The notes under the pieces were generated by a model. It had not been told where the DNA came from and searched no databases. It saw only the letters and a list, made by a program, of their open reading frames with translations. 61,158 bases of DNA from an uncultured Selenomonadales bacterium (lineage in GTDB: Bacteria > Bacillota > Negativicutes > Selenomonadales > Selenomonadaceae), in assembly GCA_946411735.1 (NCBI GenBank), contig CAMKFB010000006.1, positions 1 through 61,158 on the forward strand, given 5' to 3'. Positions within the stretch are counted from its first letter, which is position 1, and every line of letters starts with the position of its first letter. Position numbers and translations under genes: made by a program. Of the stretch, positions 8,102 to 15,098 are shown piece by piece.

Positions 8102-11100
8102 TCAAAACAGTTCGATCTGATCGCTCTCGCTCATCCCGTCGAGACAACCGTGCTCACGCAGCGCCGCGATCGCCGTCCGCGTGATCCCCGTCCGCGACTT
8201 CAAATCCTCGATCGATGAAAATTCTCCGTCCGCGCGCGCGTCCACTATCGATTGCGCCGCCGTCGGTCCCACCCCCGCCAACGACGCGATCGGCGGCAAT
8301 AAATTTTTTCCGTCCTCGAGCATCATAAATTTGTACGCGTCCGATTTGTACAGATCGATCCGTCGCACGCCGAATCCTCGACAGAACATCTCGTTCACCA
8401 ATTGCAGCACCGCCAACATGTCGGCGCCCTTCACGTCCAGCTTTTTCTCCGCCGCCGATTGCTCCAGCTCCTTTATCTGCTCGCGCACAAAATTTTTTCC
8501 TTTGATCACCACGTTCGCGTCGAATTGCTCCGCGCGGATCGAAAAATACGCCGCGTAATACGCCAACGGTCGATGCACCTTGCAATACGCTATCCGAAAC
8601 GCCATCATCACATATGCCGTCGCGTGCGCCCGCGGAAATAAATATTTGATCTTTTGACACGACTCGATATACCAATCCGGCACCGCGTGCTTTTTGAGCT
8701 CCTCGACCACATCCGGCGCGATGCCCTTGCCTTTGCGCACCGACTCCATCGTTTTGAACGACAGCAGCCGATCCACCCCGTGATGAATCAGATACATCAT
8801 GATGTCGTCGCGCGCCGAGATCGCGTCCTTCAACGTGCACGTCTTACTGCGAATCAGCTCCTGCGCGTTGCCGAGCCACACGTCCGTCCCGTGCGAAAAC
8901 CCCGAGATGCGGACGAGATCGCTGAAACATTTCGGGAGCGTGTCGTCGATCATCTGTCGAGTAAACGACGTGCGAAACTCCGGTATGCCGAACGTCCCCG
9001 TCGCGTTGCCGATCTCGTCGGGCTTGACGCCCAGCGCCTTCGTCGAGCTGAAGATCGACATCGTTTCCTTGTCGTCGAGCGGAATCGTCGTCGGGTCAAT
9101 GCCCGTTAGCTCCTCGAGCATCTTGAGCACCGTCGGATCGTCATGCCCGAGAATGTCGAGCTTGACCAGCCGCGAGCTGATCGAGTGATAGTCGAAATGC
9201 GTCGTAATCGTCGTCGCCGTTTTGTCGTCGGCGGGGTGTTGGATCGGCGTAAAGTAGTGAATGTCGAGATCGCGCGGCACGACCATGATGCCCGCGGGGT
9301 GCTGACCGCTCGTGCGTTTGACGCCTACCACGCCCTCGACCATGTGACTGATGAAGGCGCTGTGACGATTGATCCCCTTGCCCTCGTAATATTTTTTGAC
9401 CAGCCCGTAGGCGGTCTTGTCGGCCACGGTCGTGATCGAGCCCGCGCGGTAGACGTTGTGCTTGCCGAAGAGAATTTCGGTGTACTTGTGCGCGGTCGAT
9501 TGATACACGCCCGAAAAGTTGAGGTCGATATCGGGAACCTTGTCGCCGTCAAAGCCCAAAAACACCGCGAACGGAATGTCATGCCCGTCCTTGATCATCG
9601 TCGAGCCGCATTCGGGACAAATTTTGTCGGGGAGATCGTAGCCGCAGCCGACCGAGCCGTCGGTGATGAACTCCGAGTGCAAACACTTCGGGCAATGCCA
9701 ATGCGGCGGCAACGGATTGACTTCGGTGATGCCGGTCAATGTCGCCACGAGCGACGAGCCCACCGACCCGCGCGAGCCGACCAGATAGCCGTCGTCGTTG
9801 GATTTCTTGACGAGCTTTTGAGCGATCAGATACAGCACGGCGAATCCGTGATTGATGATCGGGCGCAATTCTTCTTCGATCCTTTGCTCGACGATCGACG
9901 GGAGCGGATCGCCGTAGAGCGACTTCGCTCGAGCGTAAGTCATTTGTCGAATCTCGTCGTCGGCGCCCGGGATCGACGGCGCGTACAACCCGTCGGGGAT
10001 CGGCTTTAAAAATTCAATCCGATCGGCAATCGCCCGCGGATTTGTCACGACCGCCGCATACGCCGTGTCGCTGTCGAGATAATCAAACTCCGCCAGCATC
10101 TCCTCGGTCGTCCGAAGGTAGATCGGCGGCTGCTTATCGGAATCGGTAAAGCCCTTGCCCGATTGGAGGATCGTTCGATAGATCGAGTCCTCGGGATTGA
10201 GATAATGCACGTCGCACGTCGCCACCAACGGCTTATTCAACCGCGCGGCAAGCTCCGCCACCTTTCGATTGATCGCACGGAGATCGTCATCGGTCTCGAT
10301 ATCGGGATAATCCGCCGAGCGCTTGAGAAAATCATTGTTGTGGATCGGCTGAATCTCGAGATAATCATAGAAGGCGGCGATCTCGAGCAGCTTCTCATCG
10401 GATGCGTGAGACTCGATCGCGCGGATCACTTCGCCCGCTTCGCACGCCGACCCGAGGATCAGCCCGTCGCGATAATCGGTCAGAATCCTTTTCGGAATGC
10501 GCGGCTTGTAATGCAGGTACTTCAAATTCGACAGCGACACCAGCTTATACAAATTCTCGAGCCCGATCTGATTTTCGGCGAGCAGAATGATGTGATTGGC
10601 GGAGCGCTGCTGATAGTCGTCGCCGACCAGATAGCCCTCCATTCCGTAAATGACTTTGAAGTCGATGCCCTTCTTTCGGAGCTTCTCGACGGTCTGAGCG
10701 GCTTCGGGAAATGCTTGGACGACGCCGTGATCGGTGACGGCGATCGAGTTCCAGCCCCAACGCGCGGCGGTCTCGATCAACTTTTCGACGGGCACAACCG
10801 CGTCCATCATCGACATGGTGGTATGCGCGTGGAGCTCGACGCGTTTGACTTCGGCGTTATCGACGCGCTCGACCGTCGCGAGCTCGTTGATACTGTCGAA
10901 CATCAGAACTTTTTCGTGGACATAGTCATCTTCCTTGACGGCGCCCCGCACTCTGATGCGGCGATTTTTCTTGAGACGCTCGACGATCGCGGCGGCTTTG
11001 TCTCGATCGGTTTTGAAAAGATGCTTGCAAGTGATGCCGTTGGAGCTGTCGGCGATGCCGAAAGTGACGATGGGGATGCCGCTTTTGGTGGTGGTGAGTC

Positions 11101-11638
11101 GGATGCCGTGCTGATCGTCCTTGCAGACAAAGCCGTCGACCACGATGTTCTTCGCGTCGATTTTGAGGTCGTCGATGGGGGTTGGAGTGCCGGAAATTTT
11201 TTTGCCGAAGATGATCTCGTTGACGGTCGAGGGCGGCGGGGGTGGAGGAGGAGGCGGCGGGGGCGGCGCCGGCTTTTTTTCTTCGACGATCGGAAGTGGC
11301 GGCGGCTCGACAATCGGCTCGGGCTCGACGATCGGAGCGTCGCTGTGCAACTGTCCTATCAGATCGTTCATCAACGGTCCATCCGACTCGGGCGGCTTCT
11401 CTCTCAGCACCGTCTGCACTTCCTTAGAGAAGAACTCTCTAAACCTATCGGCAACGAACTTTTTTGTGGAACCGTCCTTAAAAATGATCGGCGGCAAAAA
11501 TATTATAATCGGCTGATCATCATAATTTTTATATTCAAAGCTGCCGGCCGACCGCAATACTTTTATGACCCCCGGAGGAGGCCAGGTTCGCCCTATAAAA
11601 TGATCGATCTCCTTCTTTTCAACCTTAATAAGTTCCAT
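8102..11638 (-). CDS. polC: DNA polymerase III alpha subunit, PolC type, lacking the exonuclease insertion
   Basis: A 1178-residue replicative polymerase; Gram-positive PolC is usually about 1430. Order seen: N-terminal domain (1-110), a proline-rich linker with twelve consecutive Pro (125-136), OB fold (about 150-265), PHP domain from residue 266 (HAHTTMSMMDA, TDHG), zinc motif CPKC...CPECG, and the catalytic palm with DKVPDIDLNFSG, then the C-terminal region ending DQIELF. In standard PolC the DEDD 3'-5' exonuclease (VFDVETTG) is inserted after YGMEA.LV; here YGMEGYLVGDD runs straight into SANHIILLAENQIG, so the whole proofreading domain is missing. The ATG at 11638 follows GGAGGAGG and overlaps the upstream stop by one base. 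It is the last gene of the 18.7-8.1 kb operon. Confidence 0.97.
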   Translation of the reverse strand: MELIKVEKKEIDHFIGRTWPPPGVIKVLRSAGSFEYKNYDDQPIIIFLPPIIFKDGSTKKFVADRFREFFSKEVQTVLREKPPESDGPLMNDLIGQLHSDAPIVEPEPIVEPPPLPIVEEKKPAPPPPPPPPPPPPSTVNEIIFGKKISGTPTPIDDLKIDAKNIVVDGFVCKDDQHGIRLTTTKSGIPIVTFGIADSSNGITCKHLFKTDRDKAAAIVERLKKNRRIRVRGAVKEDDYVHEKVLMFDSINELATVERVDNAEVKRVELHAHTTMSMMDAVVPVEKLIETAARWGWNSIAVTDHGVVQAFPEAAQTVEKLRKKGIDFKVIYGMEGYLVGDDYQQRSANHIILLAENQIGLENLYKLVSLSNLKYLHYKPRIPKRILTDYRDGLILGSACEAGEVIRAIESHASDEKLLEIAAFYDYLEIQPIHNNDFLKRSADYPDIETDDDLRAINRKVAELAARLNKPLVATCDVHYLNPEDSIYRTILQSGKGFTDSDKQPPIYLRTTEEMLAEFDYLDSDTAYAAVVTNPRAIADRIEFLKPIPDGLYAPSIPGADDEIRQMTYARAKSLYGDPLPSIVEQRIEEELRPIINHGFAVLYLIAQKLVKKSNDDGYLVGSRGSVGSSLVATLTGITEVNPLPPHWHCPKCLHSEFITDGSVGCGYDLPDKICPECGSTMIKDGHDIPFAVFLGFDGDKVPDIDLNFSGVYQSTAHKYTEILFGKHNVYRAGSITTVADKTAYGLVKKYYEGKGINRHSAFISHMVEGVVGVKRTSGQHPAGIMVVPRDLDIHYFTPIQHPADDKTATTITTHFDYHSISSRLVKLDILGHDDPTVLKMLEELTGIDPTTIPLDDKETMSIFSSTKALGVKPDEIGNATGTFGIPEFRTSFTRQMIDDTLPKCFSDLVRISGFSHGTDVWLGNAQELIRSKTCTLKDAISARDDIMMYLIHHGVDRLLSFKTMESVRKGKGIAPDVVEELKKHAVPDWYIESCQKIKYLFPRAHATAYVMMAFRIAYCKVHRPLAYYAAYFSIRAEQFDANVVIKGKNFVREQIKELEQSAAEKKLDVKGADMLAVLQLVNEMFCRGFGVRRIDLYKSDAYKFMMLEDGKNLLPPIASLAGVGPTAAQSIVDARADGEFSSIEDLKSRTGITRTAIAALREHGCLDGMSESDQIELF

Positions 11639-12249
11639 CAGCCCCCCTCCTCCGCTTCGTAGAATGTTTGATACTTGAGCCGACTGTCGAGCACCCGCCG
11701 CACATAATCACGCGTCTCGCGAAACGGAATCTGCTCAACATCCTCAAATTCATGCGTCCAACCGTACAGCTCGATCCAATGCCACACATTGCCCCGCCCC
11801 GCGTTATACGCCGCCAACGCCAACACATCATTGCCGTCAAACTCCTGCTCGAGATCGGACAAATACCACACGCCGTAGCGAATGTTGAGCTCCGGCTCGT
11901 AAAGACGATTGATATCTTCGAGCGGCTCCTCGTCGAGTTGCGTCGCGATCCACTCGGCGGTCTCCGGCATCAACTGCATCAGCCCGACCGCCCCGCTGTG
12001 CGACAGCGCCGACGGCTCAAAACCGCTTTCGTTCTTCATGACGGCGATCGCAAGATACTTGTCGACGTTGTATTTTTTCGAGTAGAGCTCGACGGCGACC
12101 CGATATCGGAACGGATAAAACACGCCGCGTTGAACGAAGGGATTGCACACGACGAGATAAATCAACGTGAGCAGCGCAAAAATAAAAAGCCCGACCTTAA
12201 ACGAGCGGCGCAAATGACGGCGCGAGCGCTTTGATCGGAAGTGCTTCAA
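11638..12249 (-). CDS. Membrane-anchored lytic transglycosylase (Slt family)
   Basis: A 203-residue protein: a basic N-terminus, one membrane anchor (residues 18-35, FKVGLFIFALLTLIYLVV), then a compact goose-lysozyme-like domain. AIAVMKNESGFEPSALSHSG contains the catalytic Glu, followed by AVGLMQLMPETAEWIA and LALAAYNAGRGNV, the three standard motifs of soluble lytic murein transglycosylases. It cleaves peptidoglycan glycan strands with 1,6-anhydro product formation, acting on the outer face of the inner membrane. The start is TTG at 12249, five bases after the coaE stop; no strong ribosome-binding site is visible, so translational coupling is likely. The coaE-slt pair sits in the polA operon. 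Confidence 0.9.
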   Translation of the reverse strand: MKHFRSKRSRRHLRRSFKVGLFIFALLTLIYLVVCNPFVQRGVFYPFRYRVAVELYSKKYNVDKYLAIAVMKNESGFEPSALSHSGAVGLMQLMPETAEWIATQLDEEPLEDINRLYEPELNIRYGVWYLSDLEQEFDGNDVLALAAYNAGRGNVWHWIELYGWTHEFEDVEQIPFRETRDYVRRVLDSRLKYQTFYEAEEGG

Positions 12250-12254
12250 AAAAT

Positions 12255-12980
12255 TTATGTTTGATCACCCTCGACAGTTTCTGCGTCCTTGACGTTTTTT
12301 GCCTCAAGCTTTTTGGCTTCGCGGGCGGCAAGATACTCCGCCTCCTCCTCTTCGATGCTCGGACCTTGACGCGTCAAATGAGGAAACTTGGCGAGCATCA
12401 GACGCTGAACTTTTTTCTTGAGCTCGTATTTGTTTTTGGAGTTGTTGATGGCGACGTCGGCGCGCGAGCGCTTTTCGCGAACGTCCATTTGAGCGTTGAT
12501 GCGTGCAAACGCCTCGAGATAACTGATCCGATTGCGATACATCAGCCGTCGAAACTGCCGACTGCGCTGGAGCCACACGACCCAGACTTCGTCGGCAAGA
12601 TACTCCCAGCCCGCCTCGAAAAGCAGCGGCACGTCGAGCACGGCGATCGGAGCGCCGCGCTCTTGAACTTCGACGAGTTGTTGTCGGATGCGACTTAGGA
12701 TCATCGGATGCGTGGTCTGATCGACCCACTGCTTCTCGAGCGGATCGTTGAAGACCAGGCATGCGATCGAGCGCCGATCGAGCCTGCCGTCCGCCTGCAA
12801 AATCCCTTCGCCGAAATGCTCGACGTAAGCGTTGTAAATCGGCTGCCCGGGATTGGACATATTGTAGACAAGATGGTCGGCGCTGACGACCTCGGCGCCG
12901 TACTTGCGAATCTCGTAGGAAACGACGGTCTTGCCGCAGGCGATGCCGCCGGTCACCGCGATAATGTACAATGCCTTCAC
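12255..12980 (-). CDS. coaE: Dephospho-CoA kinase with C-terminal acidic tail
   Basis: Phosphorylates dephospho-CoA at the ribose 3'-OH, the last step of coenzyme A synthesis. The P-loop TGGIACGKT is near residue 10, DHLVYNM and the VLDVPLLFEAGW segment follow, as in the family. Residues after about 205 form an extra charged tail (EEEEAEYLAAREAKKLEAK) not needed for the fold. The GTG at 12980 overlaps the preceding stop by four bases; a TTG at 12971 has better spacing from GGAG, so the protein may begin MYIIAVTGG. It lies in an operon with polA, an old Firmicutes association, although two glycosyltransferase genes intervene where mutM is often found. Confidence 0.93.
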   Translation of the reverse strand: MKALYIIAVTGGIACGKTVVSYEIRKYGAEVVSADHLVYNMSNPGQPIYNAYVEHFGEGILQADGRLDRRSIACLVFNDPLEKQWVDQTTHPMILSRIRQQLVEVQERGAPIAVLDVPLLFEAGWEYLADEVWVVWLQRSRQFRRLMYRNRISYLEAFARINAQMDVREKRSRADVAINNSKNKYELKKKVQRLMLAKFPHLTRQGPSIEEEEAEYLAAREAKKLEAKNVKDAETVEGDQT

Positions 12981-14029
12981 TCCATTTTGTTCGATTGAGC
13001 GAGCAGCGCCTTCAATCGATCGATTTCTTGTTGTTGCGCCTCGACCTGCAGCCGCTGGACGTTGGCGTTGCCGAAAAGGTAGGCGATGAGCGGGATGTTT
13101 TCATTGGGCTTGACGTTGAAAATGCGGCGCCGAAGGATGTCGTCGACCTCATAAGGTTGAGTGCGGGTGTAAAGCCCGTGGGAGATGATGTTGATGCGGC
13201 TTTGAATGAAGTAGTCGAGCGCCATATATCGGAACTTGGGATTTTGGATAAAGAATTGCATCGAGCCCATGAAGCCGTCCATGACCTTGACGGCCTCGAT
13301 GAGATTGGTGGCGACCTCGAGCGGGTGACGCCCGCCGTGCGAGAGTGAGTCGTTGCGCAAACGATAGATGTAGACGACGTTGGGGACGCGGAGATAATTT
13401 TTGGCGCGGATGAGGCAGCAGAATAGCAGGATCAAATCCTCAAAACTGGTCATATTGGGGAATTTGATATTGTTTTTGACGAGGAAATCGCGGCGGAAGA
13501 GTTTATTGCAAGCCCACCACAAAAATTTTTTCTGAGTGAAGCGCTCGACGCGATCGCCAAGGTCGTCGGTCTCGAGCGTCGGCTCCTTGACGAAGGGCGG
13601 CATTTGAAAAGTGCGCGGCGTGATGTGATTGGAGCCGTCGGGCATCTCGTAATAACGTTCGGGGTGGACGACTTCGGCATCAAACTCTTCGGCGAGGTTG
13701 TAGAGCTCCTCGAGCGCGGTCTTGGTCAACATGTCGTCGGAATCGAAGAAGGTAATGTATTTGCCGCGCGCGGATTTGAGCGCGAGATTGCGCGGGAGTC
13801 CGGGCGTGCCGGAATTTCTTTTGGTCTTGATCAACTGGAGGCGCCCGTCGAATCGGTTCATAAAGGACTTGACGATTTCGGCGGATCGGTCGGTGGAGCA
13901 ATCGTCGACGATGATCACTTCAAAGTCTTGAAAGGTCTGGTAGAGCAAAGTTTTGAGGCAGTCTTCGATGTATCGCTGCGCGTTGAACATTGCGATGATG
14001 ATCGAGATTGCGGGGTTTTTATTTGCCAT
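12977..14029 (-). CDS. Family 2 glycosyltransferase (copy A)
   Basis: A 350-residue GT-A fold enzyme. AISIIIAMFNAQRYIEDCL opens the domain, VDDCSTDRS binds the nucleotide, and ITFFDSDDMLT carries the metal-binding D-x-D-type motif. Residues 1 to about 180 are identical to those of the adjacent copy B, while the C-terminal half differs, ending in a predicted coil (RLQVEAQQQEIDRLKALLAQ). The ATG at 14029 follows AAAGGAG placed inside the end of copy B; the genes overlap by 11 bases. Donor and acceptor are unknown: lipopolysaccharide, capsule or flagellin glycosylation (a flagellin gene lies 5 kb away) are possible. The identical halves indicate recent duplication or gene conversion. Confidence 0.9.
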   Translation of the reverse strand: MANKNPAISIIIAMFNAQRYIEDCLKTLLYQTFQDFEVIIVDDCSTDRSAEIVKSFMNRFDGRLQLIKTKRNSGTPGLPRNLALKSARGKYITFFDSDDMLTKTALEELYNLAEEFDAEVVHPERYYEMPDGSNHITPRTFQMPPFVKEPTLETDDLGDRVERFTQKKFLWWACNKLFRRDFLVKNNIKFPNMTSFEDLILLFCCLIRAKNYLRVPNVVYIYRLRNDSLSHGGRHPLEVATNLIEAVKVMDGFMGSMQFFIQNPKFRYMALDYFIQSRINIISHGLYTRTQPYEVDDILRRRIFNVKPNENIPLIAYLFGNANVQRLQVEAQQQEIDRLKALLAQSNKME

Positions 14030-14044
14030 GAATAATCTCCTTTT
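13497..14044. repeat. 548-bp direct repeat, left copy (glycosyltransferase N-terminal half)
   Basis: Matches 14509-15056 at an offset of 1012 bases. The only difference found is G at 14015 against A at 15027. It covers the first ~178 codons, the start codon and the ribosome-binding site of each glycosyltransferase gene. Confidence 0.95.
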
Positions 14045-15041
14045 GAAGTCGCTCGATTTCGAGGTTCAGGATGTTGACGAGATCGAACAAGTGGCACGTG
14101 AGCGCGACATTCTCCGCGGGCTTGACGTTGAAGATATTTCGGCGGAGATATTCGTCGATCTCGGCGGGGTCGCTGAGCGCGTAAATATTATTTGAGACGA
14201 GCTTTATTCGTTGCCGGATAAAAAAATCGAGCAACATAAAACGGTATTTTCGATTGCAGGCGAAAAAGTCTTGCGCGGAGAGAAATTTGTCGAGCGTATG
14301 AAAAACGTCGATCATATTGCGCGTGATGTCGAAGGGATGTGGCGGGTCATGCGAAATAGAGTCGTTGCGAATGCGATAGATATAGACGACGTTCGGGACG
14401 CGGACGTAAATTTTTGCGTGGACGAGCGCTTGAATGAAGAAACACATATCCTCGAACACCTCGACGCGCGGAAATTCGATTTTGTTCTTCAACAAAAAAT
14501 CACGACGAAAGAGTTTATTGCAAGCCCACCACAAAAATTTTTTCTGAGTGAAGCGCTCGACGCGATCGCCAAGGTCGTCGGTCTCGAGCGTCGGCTCCTT
14601 GACGAAGGGCGGCATTTGAAAAGTGCGCGGCGTGATGTGATTGGAGCCGTCGGGCATCTCGTAATAACGTTCGGGGTGGACGACTTCGGCATCAAACTCT
14701 TCGGCGAGGTTGTAGAGCTCCTCGAGCGCGGTCTTGGTCAACATGTCGTCGGAATCGAAGAAGGTAATGTATTTGCCGCGCGCGGATTTGAGCGCGAGAT
14801 TGCGCGGGAGTCCGGGCGTGCCGGAATTTCTTTTGGTCTTGATCAACTGGAGGCGCCCGTCGAATCGGTTCATAAAGGACTTGACGATTTCGGCGGATCG
14901 GTCGGTGGAGCAATCGTCGACGATGATCACTTCAAAGTCTTGAAAGGTCTGGTAGAGCAAAGTTTTGAGGCAGTCTTCGATGTATCGCTGCGCGTTGAAC
15001 ATTGCGATGATGATCGAGATTGCGGGATTTTTATTTGCCAT
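14019..15041 (-). CDS. Family 2 glycosyltransferase (copy B)
   Basis: A 340-residue enzyme with the same catalytic half as copy A (VDDCSTDRS, FFDSDDM) but a diverged acceptor-side half from about residue 185, where RRDFLLKNKIEFPR replaces RRDFLVKNNIKFPN. Both C-terminal halves are still recognisably homologous (VPNVVYIYR.RNDS.SH and RRNIFNVKP stretches), so the proteins are full paralogues in which one half has been homogenised. AAAGGAG precedes the ATG at 15041. It lies directly downstream of polA with a hairpin/G-tract repeat in the gap. Different acceptor halves on an identical donor half suggest the pair adds the same sugar to different acceptors or positions (inference). Confidence 0.9.
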   Translation of the reverse strand: MANKNPAISIIIAMFNAQRYIEDCLKTLLYQTFQDFEVIIVDDCSTDRSAEIVKSFMNRFDGRLQLIKTKRNSGTPGLPRNLALKSARGKYITFFDSDDMLTKTALEELYNLAEEFDAEVVHPERYYEMPDGSNHITPRTFQMPPFVKEPTLETDDLGDRVERFTQKKFLWWACNKLFRRDFLLKNKIEFPRVEVFEDMCFFIQALVHAKIYVRVPNVVYIYRIRNDSISHDPPHPFDITRNMIDVFHTLDKFLSAQDFFACNRKYRFMLLDFFIRQRIKLVSNNIYALSDPAEIDEYLRRNIFNVKPAENVALTCHLFDLVNILNLEIERLQKEIIHGK

Positions 15042-15056
15042 GAATAATCTCCTTTT
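14509..15056. repeat. 548-bp direct repeat, right copy
   Basis: Partner of 13497-14044. The match ends sharply at both borders: bases 13496/14508 and 14045/15057 differ and homology then drops to the level expected for older paralogues. Confidence 0.95.
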
Positions 15057-15063
15057 AAATCCG

Positions 15064-15093
15064 GTTCCCGATAGGGAACAAAGGGTGGGTGGG
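15064..15093 (+). repeat. Hairpin/G-quadruplex repeat, copy R1
   Basis: Stem GTTCCC (15064-15069) pairs with GGGAAC (15074-15079) over a GATA loop, followed by AAA and GGGTGGGTGGG (15083-15093). On the minus (coding) strand the element starts five bases after the polA stop codon and reads C-rich tract then hairpin. It could serve as the 3' end or processing site of the polA message, but there is no T-run. Confidence 0.7.
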
Positions 15094-15098
15094 AGAAA

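Noticed and set aside
12977-15041. Frameshifted or broken glycosyltransferase
   Set aside because: Both copies are open from start to stop, each with its own ribosome-binding site and a full-length second half.
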